DNA of 45,987 bases from the NCBI GenBank assembly GCA_019239425.1, contig JAFAZX010000002.1:1-45987 (forward strand), in the 5' to 3' direction. This DNA comes from Acidobacteriota bacterium (GTDB lineage: Bacteria > Acidobacteriota > Blastocatellia > Pyrinomonadales > Pyrinomonadaceae). This document shows positions 8,198 through 15,342 of this stretch, one piece after another. A program made the position numbers and the translations under genes. The stretch's first letter is position 1. Every line of letters starts with the position of its first letter. The notes beneath the pieces were generated by a model that was not told the DNA's origin, did no database searches, and saw only the letters and a list, made by a program, of their open reading frames with translations.

Positions 8198-9082
8198 ATG
8201 GAGAAGCTGCAAGTCCGACGCGTCGGCGTGCTCGTCAAGCCGAACCAGCCCGAGGCGCTGCGCACCATCTGCCGCCTCGTCGAGTGGTGCTCGGGCCGAG
8301 ACATACAGGTCGCGGGCGGCCCCCGCCTCCGCCGCGAAGAGATCGAGTCCGCCACCGGCTGCCACGTCGAGGCGCTCGCGCACGACGAACTCGTCAAGCA
8401 CACAGACCTCTTCGTCGTCCTCGGCGGCGACGGGACGATGATCGGCGCGGCGCGCCTCATCGGCGACGCCGAGACGCCCGTCCTCGGCGTCAACTTCGGC
8501 ACGCTCGGCTACCTCGCGGACTTCACGGTCGAGGACATGCTCCCCGCGCTGGAGCTCGTGCTCGCGGGCGACTACACCGTCGACCGCCGCCTGATGCTCT
8601 CGGCCACGGTCGAGCGCGGCGGCCAGAGCCTGATGCACGACCGCGTGCTCAACGACGTGGTCATCTCGAAGTCGGCCCTCGCCCGCATCGTCGAGATCGA
8701 GACGCGCATCGACCAGAAGTTCGTCAACCGCTTCCGCGCCGACGGGCTCATCATCTCGACGCCCACGGGCTCGACGGCCTACAACCTCTCGGCGGGCGGC
8801 CCCATCATCTACCCCTCGATGAACGCCGTCTGTATCACGCCCATCTGCCCGCACACGCTCTCGAACCGCCCGCTCGTCGTCCCCGACGACGCCGAGTTCG
8901 AGCTGACCTTGAAGACGCCGCGCGAGGAGGTGGCGCTCACGCTCGACGGGCAGGTCGGGATGCCGCTCGAATACGAAGACCGCGTCCGCGTGCGCAAGAG
9001 CCGCACCGGCTTTAACCTGATCCAGGCGCACACGCGCAACTACTTCGACGTGCTCCGGAACAAACTTAAGTGGGGGAGGTGA
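8198..9082 (+). CDS. nadK: NAD kinase
   Basis: A 294-residue cytosolic enzyme that phosphorylates NAD to NADP. It contains the GGDGTM catalytic and ATP-binding motif at about 76-81, the GTLGYLADF segment, NDVVISK, and the conserved DGLIISTPTGSTAYNLSAGG block that binds NAD. Length is normal for the family. The ATG at 8198 gives MEKLQVRRVGVLVKPN, the usual N-terminal strand leading into the Rossmann-like domain. The stop is 4 bp before hairpin B2. The gene appears to be an isolated unit between two hairpins. Confidence 0.96.
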   Translation: MEKLQVRRVGVLVKPNQPEALRTICRLVEWCSGRDIQVAGGPRLRREEIESATGCHVEALAHDELVKHTDLFVVLGGDGTMIGAARLIGDAETPVLGVNFGTLGYLADFTVEDMLPALELVLAGDYTVDRRLMLSATVERGGQSLMHDRVLNDVVISKSALARIVEIETRIDQKFVNRFRADGLIISTPTGSTAYNLSAGGPIIYPSMNAVCITPICPHTLSNRPLVVPDDAEFELTLKTPREEVALTLDGQVGMPLEYEDRVRVRKSRTGFNLIQAHTRNYFDVLRNKLKWGR

Positions 9083-9085
9083 AGA

Positions 9086-9164
9086 AAGGATGAAGGATGA
9101 AGGATGAAGGATGAAGGGATAGCTGTCTGCCCTTCATCCTTCATCCTTCATCCTTCATCCTTCC
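9086..9164. repeat. Inverted-repeat hairpin, GGATGAA family (B2)
   Basis: Four consecutive GGATGAA units on the left and four complementary TTCATCC units on the right, with a short loop around TAGCTGTCTG. There are no internal variants, unlike B1 and B3. It lies 3 bp after the nadK stop and ends 4 bp before the symporter start, so any ribosome-binding site for the next gene would be inside the stem. Confidence 0.92.
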
Positions 9165-9168
9165 CAAG

Positions 9169-10653
9169 ATGGCTGACAAAGACGGGACACAGCGGCCGCT
9201 CGAGGCGGACGCGTACGAGCGCGAGGCGACGACCGATCTGAAGGACACGACGCCCGACCGGCCGAAGGGGATGCCCCTGCACACGCGCATCCTCATCGGC
9301 TTGGGTGTGGGCGTCGCGGCGGGCCTCGTCGTCAACTACGTCTTCGGCGACAGCCACCCGGGCGTCGAGCGTTTCGTCACGAACTTCACGGAGCCCATCG
9401 GCGCGCTCTTCCTGCGCCTGCTCCTGATGATCGTCGTGCCGCTCGTCTTCTCGTCGCTCGTCGTCGGCGTAGCCGGCATCGGCGACATCCGCAAGCTGGG
9501 GCGCGTGGGCCTGAAGTCGTTCGCCTACTGCCTCATCATCTCGGCCATCTCGGTCGTCATCGGCCTGACGCTCGCGAACACCATCCAGCCGGGCCGCCGC
9601 ATCGACCCGGCCACCTCGCAGGCTTTGCAGCAGCGCTACGGCGAGGCGGCCAGCAAGCAGGTCGGCGCGGCGAAGACGGCGGCGGCGAACCAGGACACGC
9701 CCCTGATGTCGGTCGTCAAGACCATCGTCCCGGCGAACCCCCTCGCCGCGGCGGCGGGACTCGTGACGGGCGCGACCGCGCAGAACGACACGCCGAACAT
9801 GCTCCACCTGATGTTCTTCGCGCTGATGGTCGGCGTCGCCATCACGCTCTTGCCGATTGAGGTGACGGCCCCGCTGCTGCGCGGGTTCGAAGGACTCTAC
9901 GAGGTGACGGCGAAGATCATCGACCTCGTGATGAAGTTCGCGCCGTACGCCGTCGCCTGCCTGCTCTTCAACAACACGGCGCGGTTCGGGCTCGACCTCT
10001 TGCAGGCGCTCGGGTGGTTCGTCGTCACCGTCCTGCTCGGGCTCTCGCTCCACATGTTCGGCGTCTACTCGCTCTCGGTCTACTTCCTCTCGCGCATCGC
10101 GCCGCTCACCTTCTTCCGCCGCATCCGCACCGTGATCCTGACGGCCTTCTCGACCTCCTCCTCGAACGCCACGCTCCCGACCGCCCTGCGCGTCTCGGAG
10201 GAGAACCTCGGCGTGCCGCAGGAGATCAACAGCTTCGTCCTCACGGTCGGCGCGACGGCCAACCAGAACGGGACGGCGCTCTACGAGGGCGTGACGGTGC
10301 TCTTCCTCGCGCAGTTGGCGGGCGTCGAGCTCTCCCTCGGGCAGCAGTTGATGGTCGTCTACCTCGCCATCCTCGGCGGCATCGGGACGGCGGGCGTGCC
10401 CTCGGGCTCGATCCCCTTCATCATCGGCGTGCTCGCCTCCATCGGCGTCAACCCGGCGCTCATCGCCATCATCCTCGGCGTCGACCGCATCCTCGACATG
10501 TGCCGCACGACCCTCAACGTCGCGGGCGACATCACGGCCGCCACCTACGTCGCGCGCTCCGAGGGCTACGAGTTGCTCAAGCCGCACGTCCCGGCGCTGG
10601 CCGCCGCCGGCATCGTCAAGGCCGGCCCGAGCAGCCACGACGTGCTCGACTGA
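9169..10653 (+). CDS. Dicarboxylate/amino acid:cation symporter (DAACS family)
   Basis: A 494-residue secondary transporter of the GltP/DctA/GltPh family that takes up glutamate, aspartate or C4-dicarboxylates with Na+ or H+. A charged N-terminal tail of about 35 residues precedes about eight membrane helices and two re-entrant hairpins. Family signatures present are FSTSSSNATLPTALR (serine-rich hairpin 1 tip), VGATANQNGTALYEG (the NxNGT cation site), GIGTAGVPSGS (hairpin 2), and VDRILDMCRTTLNVAGD with the substrate-binding Asp, Arg and Asn of the last helix. An insertion of about 50 polar residues follows helix 3. The substrate is not decided by sequence. The start at 9169 lacks a clear Shine-Dalgarno sequence. 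Confidence 0.94.
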   Translation: MADKDGTQRPLEADAYEREATTDLKDTTPDRPKGMPLHTRILIGLGVGVAAGLVVNYVFGDSHPGVERFVTNFTEPIGALFLRLLLMIVVPLVFSSLVVGVAGIGDIRKLGRVGLKSFAYCLIISAISVVIGLTLANTIQPGRRIDPATSQALQQRYGEAASKQVGAAKTAAANQDTPLMSVVKTIVPANPLAAAAGLVTGATAQNDTPNMLHLMFFALMVGVAITLLPIEVTAPLLRGFEGLYEVTAKIIDLVMKFAPYAVACLLFNNTARFGLDLLQALGWFVVTVLLGLSLHMFGVYSLSVYFLSRIAPLTFFRRIRTVILTAFSTSSSNATLPTALRVSEENLGVPQEINSFVLTVGATANQNGTALYEGVTVLFLAQLAGVELSLGQQLMVVYLAILGGIGTAGVPSGSIPFIIGVLASIGVNPALIAIILGVDRILDMCRTTLNVAGDITAATYVARSEGYELLKPHVPALAAAGIVKAGPSSHDVLD

Positions 10654-10654
10654 A

Positions 10655-10732
10655 GGGGTGTTGGGTGCTGGGTGCTGGGTGCTGGGTAAAGATTTAAAAC
10701 CAGCACCCAGCACCCAGCACCCAGCACCCTCT
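10655..10732. repeat. Inverted-repeat hairpin, GGGTGCT family (C1)
   Basis: Tandem GGGTGCT heptamers (first unit GGGTGTT) pair with AGCACCC units across an A/T-rich loop (AAAGATTTAAAA). It starts right after the symporter TGA and ends 11 bp before the next start codon. Relatives are at 12569-12643, 31459-31537 and 41652-41712. Confidence 0.92.
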
Positions 10733-10743
10733 AAGGGGAGGCG

Positions 10744-10989
10744 ATGGCCGTACTGATACGGACTTACCTGGACGTCGGGGGAGGCCACTACGACGCGCAC
10801 GTCATGGGCGAGGAGCGCGCGGACGGAACTTGGGAGGGGTGGATAGAGTTCGGCGGGTGGGCGGGCGACGAGCGGCGCACCGAGCGCGAGACGACGCAGC
10901 CGAACCGCGAGGCGCTCGAATACTGGGCCTCGGGGCTCGAGCCAGTCTACCTCGAAGGCGCATTGGCCCGCGCCACCCGAAAGCGGTGA
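10744..10989 (+). CDS. Small conserved-looking hypothetical protein (81 aa)
   Basis: An 81-residue acidic, Trp-rich polypeptide (GTWEGWIEFGGWAGDE near residues 28-43) with no signal peptide or membrane helix. The pattern of short beta-strands at the N-terminus (VLIRTYLDVGGGHYDAHVMGE) and a helical C-terminus (REALEYWASGLEPVYLEGAL) suggests a small folded alpha/beta domain. GGGGAGGCG directly before the ATG is a good ribosome-binding site. I do not recognise a family. It is flanked by hairpin C1 and palindromic element F2. Confidence 0.7.
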   Translation: MAVLIRTYLDVGGGHYDAHVMGEERADGTWEGWIEFGGWAGDERRTERETTQPNREALEYWASGLEPVYLEGALARATRKR

Positions 10990-11000
10990 GCCGTGACGCG

Positions 11001-11183
11001 ATCAAATAAGGCCCTCCCTCGCTGGGAGCGCGGGCATCCCTGCCCGCCAAAGCGTGCGCCAGCACGCTTGAAAGTCTTGCTCGTTACCTCAACCTTGAGA
11101 TTTAAAGTCCCCCTGCTTTCGCGCTCTCGCGCTGATGCGGGCTGTAGGGTGCCCGCGCTCCCAGCTTTAGAGGGCCGTATCAT
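11001..11183. repeat. Dispersed palindromic element, copy F2
   Basis: Second copy of the element at 138-307. The left arm GCTGGGAGCGCGGGCATCC starts near 11019 and the complementary right arm ends near 11164, with outer pairing reaching GGCCCTC/GAGGGCC. The central TCAACCTTGAGA is present. After it, 11187-11203 holds tandem TTCACGG units. The inverted repeat TCAGAAG/CTTCTGA (11248-11269) lies upstream of the rhomboid gene. No further gene is seen in 10990-11322. Confidence 0.82.
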
Positions 11184-11322
11184 TTGTCACGGTTCACGGT
11201 TCACGGCCGTTTCTTCATACTCCCGTAAAACTTCCGGCAGAAGAGTGTCAGAAGCTGTGTGACTTCTGAGCAAGGGGGCGGTGTGTGCGTCCGCGCGCAG
11301 ACGCGGTGGAGGTATCGGCGAA

Positions 11323-12093
11323 ATGGTCTTCCCCATCGGCGACGACAACTCGGGGCGGCAGACGACGCCCGTCGTCAACTACATTCTGATTGCCGCCAAC
11401 GTCCTCGTCTTTGTCCTCTTCCAGGGCCTCGGCTCCAACGAACGCTTCACCTACGCCTGGGCGACCGTGCCCGCCGAGATCAAGACCGGGACGGACATCG
11501 ACCGCCCCGTCGTCGTCAAAGACCCCGTGACCGGAGAGGTGGCCGGGCGCATCGACCTTGAGCCGACGCCGGGCTCGGTCTACCTGACGCTCCTCACCTC
11601 GATGTTCATGCACGGCGGCTTCATGCACCTCTTCGGCAACATGCTCTTCCTCTGGATCTTCGGCGACAACCTCGAAGACCGGCTCGGGCGCGTGAGGTAC
11701 TTAACCTTCTACCTCGTGTGCGGCGTCCTCGCCTCGCTGGCGCACGTCTTCACGACCTACGCCTTCGGGTCGAACCCATACGTGCCGAGCCTCGGCGCGT
11801 CGGGCGCCATCTCGGGCGTGCTCGGCGGCTACGTGCTGCTCTTCCCGCGCAACCGCGTCAAGGTCATCCTCTTCCGCTTCCTGACGGACGTGCCGGCCTA
11901 CGTCGCGCTCGGGCTCTGGTTCCTCTTCCAGTTCGTCAGCGGCATCGGGGGCCTCGGGCGCGGCGTGCAGGAGGGCGGCGGCGTGGCCTACGCGGCGCAC
12001 GTCGGCGGCTTCATCGCGGGACTCGTGCTGGTCAAGCTCTTCGCGCTGGGCCGCGGGCCGGCGGCGGCGGCCTTCGGTCAGGGGCGGTATTGA
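11323..12093 (+). CDS. Rhomboid family intramembrane serine protease
   Basis: A 256-residue polytopic membrane protease with a Ser-His dyad. The catalytic serine lies in LGASGAISGVLGGY (GxSG motif) and the catalytic histidine in AYAAHVGGFIAGL of the last core helix. The family HGGFMHLFGNMLFLWIFGDN sequence (a helix-2 His/Asn pair) is complete. About six or seven hydrophobic helices are visible. A loop of about 40 polar residues follows helix 1. The ATG at 11323 is chosen because it follows GGAGG by about 10 nt and begins MVFPIGDDN, a common rhomboid start. A GTG at 11281 is possible. The substrate is unknown. Confidence 0.93.
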   Translation: MVFPIGDDNSGRQTTPVVNYILIAANVLVFVLFQGLGSNERFTYAWATVPAEIKTGTDIDRPVVVKDPVTGEVAGRIDLEPTPGSVYLTLLTSMFMHGGFMHLFGNMLFLWIFGDNLEDRLGRVRYLTFYLVCGVLASLAHVFTTYAFGSNPYVPSLGASGAISGVLGGYVLLFPRNRVKVILFRFLTDVPAYVALGLWFLFQFVSGIGGLGRGVQEGGGVAYAAHVGGFIAGLVLVKLFALGRGPAAAAFGQGRY

Positions 12094-12117
12094 AACTTCC
12101 GTAAAGGGGTTCGGTCG

Positions 12118-12567
12118 ATGGCAAGCAACGCAGAGGTCATCTCGACGCTCAACGGTCTGATCGAGACGTGCCGCGACGGGCAGGAGGGCTTTCGCACGGC
12201 CGCGGAGGGCGTGCGCGGCGCCGAGCTGCGCGAGCTGTTCGGGCGCTACTCGCAACAGCGCGCCGCCTTCGCGGGCGAGCTGCAAACCGAGGTGCGGCGG
12301 CTCGGCGGTGACCCCGAAAACACCGGGAGCCTCGTCGCCTCGCTCCACCGCGGCTGGATGGGCTTGCGCGCGGCACTCGAAGGCGGCGACGAGCGCGCGA
12401 TAGTCAGCGAGTGCGAGCGCGGCGAGGGCGTGGCGCTCGAAGCCTACCGCGACGCGCTCGGCACCGACATGCCCGCGAACGTCCGCGCGACGGTCGAGCG
12501 GCAGTTCGCGGAGATCAAGGAGGCCCGCAACCTGATCGGCAACCTCGGGAAGGGATCGGGCGCGTGA
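12118..12567 (+). CDS. DUF2383 (PA2169-type) four-helix-bundle protein
   Basis: A 149-residue, entirely helical soluble protein matching the ferritin-like DUF2383/PA2169 family. Its pattern is an N-terminal VISTLNGLIETCRDGQEGF helix, a YSQQRAAFAGELQTEVRRLG helix, SLVASLHRGWMGLRAAL and a C-terminal VERQFAEIKEARNLIGNL helix. Family members tend to sit beside stress or envelope genes and have no established enzymatic role. It lies 24 bp after the rhomboid gene and is followed by hairpin C2 and another small helical family (DUF4142), so a general stress or envelope context is plausible. Confidence 0.85.
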   Translation: MASNAEVISTLNGLIETCRDGQEGFRTAAEGVRGAELRELFGRYSQQRAAFAGELQTEVRRLGGDPENTGSLVASLHRGWMGLRAALEGGDERAIVSECERGEGVALEAYRDALGTDMPANVRATVERQFAEIKEARNLIGNLGKGSGA

Positions 12568-12568
12568 A

Positions 12569-12643
12569 GGGGTTTTGGGTGTGAGGTGTTGGGGAAGAAC
12601 AAGCATCTACCCAACACCTCGCACCCAAAACCCAACACCCACA
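12569..12643. repeat. Inverted-repeat hairpin, GGGTGCT family (C2, variant)
   Basis: A diverged member: the left arm contains GGTTTTGGGTGTGAGGTG and the right arm its complement with a single T-to-C change that keeps a G-U pair in RNA. The special TTTTGGG and GAGGTG units occur in both arms but not in C1, C3 or C4. It begins 1-2 bp after the DUF2383 stop. Confidence 0.88.
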
Positions 12644-12665
12644 CTACCAGAACAAGGAGGGACTC

Positions 12666-13337
12666 ATGAGCAAGAACACTTTCAGCGGCGCGGTTCTCTT
12701 ACTAGGGGCGTGCGCCCTGCTGGCGCTGACGGTCGCGGCCGGCGCCTCGGGCACCGTGCAGAACTCGAACTCCGGTGGCACCGGCGGCGGCAACACGAAC
12801 GAGACGGGCGGCCAGAACTCGAACATGGGCGGTCACGCCGGCCACGGCTCGGGGGCGATGGCTTCGGACTCGAAGTTCGTTATGAACGCGGCGATGGGCG
12901 GCATGGCCGAGGTCGAGTTGGGGCGGCTCGCCGCGCAGAAGGGCGCGAGCGACGAAGTGCGCCAGTTCGGCCAGCGCATGGTCGACGACCACTCGAAGGC
13001 CAACGAGGAGCTGACGCGCGTGGCCTCTTCGAAGGGGATGACGCCGCCGACGGCGCTCGACGCGAAGCACCAGGCGGAGATGCAGAAGCTCTCGGCCCTG
13101 TCGGGCGACAAGTTCGACAAGGAGTACGTCAAGATGATGCTCAGCGACCACAAGAAGGACGTGGCCGAGTTTCAGAAGGAGGCCAGCCGCGGCGCGGACG
13201 CCGACATCAAGGCGTTCGCCTCCTCGACGCTCCCCACGCTCCAGGAGCACCTGCAGATGATTCAGCGCATCAGCGACAAGATGGCGCTCCGCAAGAGCGG
13301 CAACCTCAAGACGACGAACGCTAACTCGAATATGTAA
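12666..13337 (+). CDS. Exported DUF4142 protein
   Basis: A 223-residue exported protein. A signal peptide (about 1-26, VLLLGACALLALTVAAGASG) is followed by a Gly/Asn-rich linker and a helical DUF4142 domain (about 70-205). The domain has the family's FVMNAAMGGMAEVELGRLA, VRQFGQRMVDDHSKANEEL and MMLSDHKKDVAEFQKEA segments. The cysteine in LLGACALLAL is followed by A-L-L-A-L, so it does not form a lipobox that would make this a lipoprotein. DUF4142 proteins are ferritin-like helical bundles of unknown activity, usually periplasmic. AAGGAGGGA precedes the ATG. It converges with the globin gene across hairpin E1. Confidence 0.88.
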   Translation: MSKNTFSGAVLLLGACALLALTVAAGASGTVQNSNSGGTGGGNTNETGGQNSNMGGHAGHGSGAMASDSKFVMNAAMGGMAEVELGRLAAQKGASDEVRQFGQRMVDDHSKANEELTRVASSKGMTPPTALDAKHQAEMQKLSALSGDKFDKEYVKMMLSDHKKDVAEFQKEASRGADADIKAFASSTLPTLQEHLQMIQRISDKMALRKSGNLKTTNANSNM

Positions 13338-13341
13338 CAAC

Positions 13342-13474
13342 AGGCGGAAGCCCGACCGTGAGGGAGGGCGTCAGTCACACGCGAGAAGGCGGGGTGATGA
13401 GAGACACGCGGTCTTTCATCACCCCGCCTTCCCTTGTAACACGGACGCCCTCCCTCACGGTCGGGCTTCCGCCC
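13342..13474. terminator. Nested inverted repeat between convergent genes (E1)
   Basis: Outer arms of about 28 bp (GGCGGAAGCCCGACCGTGAG and beyond; 13343-13371 and 13445-13473) enclose a second stem around AGGCGGGGTGATGA/TCATCACCCCGCCTT (about 13387-13430). It exactly fills the gap between the DUF4142 stop and the globin stop codon (13475-13477), as expected of a bidirectional terminator. The outer arms recur at 35764-35856. Confidence 0.75.
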
Positions 13475-13945
13475 CTACTTCTTCTCCACGATGTCGGCCC
13501 TGAGGCTTGAGACGAAGGCGAGCAGCTCTTTCTTCTCAGGCTCGGGCACCTTGAACTTGTCGAGGGAGGCGACGAGGTGCTTGGCCGCGGCGTCCCAGTC
13601 GGCCTCCGAGATGTTGAGTCCCGCGTGCGAGTCCTTCATCGTGCGGCCGGTGTAGATGCAGGGGCCGCCGGCCGCGGCGCAGAACTGGTCGACGATGTGC
13701 TGGCGGATGCGCTTCTTCGAGTCGGTGCTGTGGCCGGCGAAGAAGCGCTCGAACTGCTTGTCGGAGACGAGCCGGCCGACGAAGTCGTCCACGACCGCGG
13801 CGACGGCGTCGTAGCCGCCGAGCCGCTCGTAGAGGGACTTCTTCTTCATCCCGTCCTGCGCCGACGCAGACCAGAGGGTCGCCAGCGAGAGCGAGAGGGC
13901 GAGGGACGCGAGCAGGGTTCTCAGGGCCTTGCGGCGCACGTTCAT
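13475..13945 (-). CDS. Exported group I truncated hemoglobin
   Basis: A 156-residue protein. Residues 1-29 look like a cleavable signal peptide (basic MNVRRKALR, hydrophobic LLASLALSLSLATLW, SASAQ cleavage). The rest is a truncated globin: YERLGGYDAVAAVVDDFVGR (helices A-B), FFAGHSTDSKKRIRQHIVDQ, GGPCIYTGRTMKDSHAGLNI with the proximal His, then the G-H helices. The GG motifs and DSHxGLxI are typical of group I. Export would place heme in the periplasm, with likely roles in O2 or NO chemistry. It is convergent with the DUF4142 gene and co-directional with the DUF3052 gene upstream. Confidence 0.9.
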   Translation of the reverse strand: MNVRRKALRTLLASLALSLSLATLWSASAQDGMKKKSLYERLGGYDAVAAVVDDFVGRLVSDKQFERFFAGHSTDSKKRIRQHIVDQFCAAAGGPCIYTGRTMKDSHAGLNISEADWDAAAKHLVASLDKFKVPEPEKKELLAFVSSLRADIVEKK

Positions 13946-14057
13946 AATCTCCTCCTCAAGACGTGTAAAGGGTTGGCGGCCGTCCGAGGGTGCCGGCCGC
14001 GCGTCTCTTAACGTCCAGACTTACGCAGGCTGTGAGGGAAACGGATTCGGGCGGCCG

Positions 14058-14471
14058 TCAACGGCGCGGGCGGTCTCTGAGGCGGTAGACGAAGCGCAGG
14101 CCCGACCAGGTCTCGTCCACGGCGCAGACCTTCACGTCCACGAGCCCCACGTCGAGGCCGTGCTGTCGGACGTAACCTTCGGCCAAATCGGTCTCGACCT
14201 TCGAAGCCTTCTTCGGCCACGCGACCCACAGCGAGCCGTCCGGCCTGAGGCGCGCGGCGTAAGTCTCGAAGCGCCGCACCAGCTCCGCCCGCGAGCGCGC
14301 GAAGAGCAGCACCACGTCGAGCCCTCTGCGCGACGCGGGGACGAACTCCGCGCCCGCGGGCATGACCCCGAGCACCTTCTCGAAATCCGGCGGGGCGTTC
14401 ACGAGCGCGACGCGCGCGCCCTCCTTGATGCAGAGCTTCTTCGGGAGCGGCGTCCCCGAGTATCCGGCCAT
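14058..14471 (-). CDS. DUF3052 family protein
   Basis: A 137-residue soluble protein beginning MAGYSGTPLPKKLCIKEGAR, the standard opening of DUF3052. It also has the conserved LDVVLLFARSRAEL, GSLWVAWPKKAS and VDVKVCAVDETWSGLRFVY segments. The frame is open further upstream to 14513, but the ATG at 14471 matches the family start. The function of DUF3052 is unknown. The fold looks like a degenerate alpha/beta methyltransferase-like unit (inference). The gap to queF (14472-14603) holds a candidate promoter for the divergent queF. Confidence 0.87.
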   Translation of the reverse strand: MAGYSGTPLPKKLCIKEGARVALVNAPPDFEKVLGVMPAGAEFVPASRRGLDVVLLFARSRAELVRRFETYAARLRPDGSLWVAWPKKASKVETDLAEGYVRQHGLDVGLVDVKVCAVDETWSGLRFVYRLRDRPRR

Positions 14472-14548
14472 CGACTGTCCCTCCGCCTGAAACGGTCGCG
14501 CGCCTTGTAACACACGCCGGGGCTACGCGGCAAAGGCGGGCGCGCTTG

Positions 14549-14577
14549 TTGATGCCGGTCGGGCCGTCGGTTAAGAT
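14549..14577 (+). promoter_or_regulatory. Candidate sigma70 promoter for queF
   Basis: TTGATG at 14549-14554, a 17-nt spacer, and TAAGAT at 14572-14577 lie 27 bp upstream of the queF ATG. An AAGGAG ribosome-binding site lies between. I see no preQ1 riboswitch in the short leader. Placement is by pattern only. Confidence 0.4.
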
Positions 14578-14603
14578 TCTTTCAAGACAAAGGAGTAACA
14601 GAC

Positions 14604-15026
14604 ATGGCTACGACCGAGGCGGGACTCCCGCCCGTGAATCAGCAGGGGCTCGACATCCGCCAGACGCCGCGCGAGGAGATGCGTCTCTACCCGCTCGACA
14701 CCTTCCCCTACGACTACGTCGGCCGCGAGGTGCGCATCAGGTTCGAGCTGCCCGAGTTCACCTGCGTCTGCCCCTTCTCGGCCTTCCCCGACTTCGCCAC
14801 CTTCCGCCTCGAGTACGTCCCCGCAGAGCGCTGCGTCGAGCTGAAGAGTCTGAAGCTCTACATCAACTCGTTCCGCGACGTGAAGATCTTCCACGAGCAC
14901 GTCATCAACGTCATCCTCGAAGACTTCGTCCGCGCCTGCGACCCGCTCGAAGTCAACCTCGAAGGCGACTTCAACGTCCGCGGCAACATCAAGACGACCG
15001 TGCGCGCAAGCTATAAGAAGAAGTAG
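14604..15026 (+). CDS. queF: PreQ1 synthase (7-cyano-7-deazaguanine reductase, type I QueF)
   Basis: A 140-residue unimodular QueF that reduces the nitrile preQ0 to preQ1 with two NADPH in queuosine biosynthesis. The nucleophilic Cys lies in [16 protein letters not shown] with the catalytic Asp seven residues after it. [14 protein letters not shown] is the NADPH-binding QueF motif and IFHEHVIN carries the substrate-binding Glu. The usual CPxTGQPDFA is [10 protein letters not shown] here, a variation around the active-site loop. No other queuosine genes are in the window. AAGGAG precedes the ATG. The stop TAG merges with hairpin A3. Confidence 0.94.
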   Translation: MATTEAGLPPVNQQGLDIRQTPREEMRLYPLDTFPYDYVGREVRIRFELPEFTCVCPFSAFPDFATFRLEYVPAERCVELKSLKLYINSFRDVKIFHEHVINVILEDFVRACDPLEVNLEGDFNVRGNIKTTVRASYKKK

Positions 15027-15093
15027 GCAGTAGGCAGATGGCAGCAGGCAGTTGAAAAAAGGCTCTTAACTGCCAACTGCCTACTGCCTACTG
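15024..15093. repeat. Inverted-repeat hairpin, GGCAGTA family (A3)
   Basis: GGCAGTA-type units with arms at about 15024-15053 and 15068-15092. The arms are less symmetric than in A1, A2 and A4 (GGCAGAT and GGCAGCA on the left against GGCAGTT on the right). It starts in the queF stop codon and ends 11 bp before the next gene. Confidence 0.85.
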
Positions 15094-15103
15094 AATTTCA
15101 ATC

Positions 15104-15325
15104 ATGGAACTCGTCATCATCATCGTCGCGGCCCTCGTCGGCTTCTGGCTCTTTCTGTTCGTGCTGAAGCGTGTGCTGCGGATGGCGGTCAGGCTGGCGG
15201 TCGTCGGGGCTTTGCTGCTGGCGCTGCTGGTCGGGGCGTTGGCGTGGTGGTGGTACGACCCGCTCGGCAGTTCTTCACACAATAACCGCAATGCGCCCGC
15301 GCGCCCGTCGCGCAACTCACGTTAG
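15104..15325 (+). CDS. Small two-helix membrane protein (73 aa)
   Basis: A 73-residue protein with two hydrophobic segments, about 2-21 (ELVIIIVAALVGFWLFLFVL) and about 31-49 (VVGALLLALLVGALAWWW). The loop between them is basic (KRVLRMAVRLA) and the tail polar (Asn/Arg/Pro). The positive loop suggests both termini lie outside the cytoplasm. No family is recognised. The MFS gene begins 17 bp downstream, so the two are probably co-transcribed. Confidence 0.6.
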   Translation: MELVIIIVAALVGFWLFLFVLKRVLRMAVRLAVVGALLLALLVGALAWWWYDPLGSSSHNNRNAPARPSRNSR

Positions 15326-15342
15326 GAGAGTACGCGAAGGGC

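Noticed and set aside
9086..9164. GGATGAA tandem repeats as a CRISPR or VNTR
   Set aside because: Units are 7 bp and paired with their complement to form a hairpin; there are no spacers.
9148..10800. Long minus-strand ORF opposite the symporter
   Set aside because: A product of high GC3 in the real gene; composition is Arg/Asp-rich without recognisable domains.
14514..14603. PreQ1 riboswitch upstream of queF
   Set aside because: The leader is short and shows no matching pseudoknot or conserved A-rich tail.
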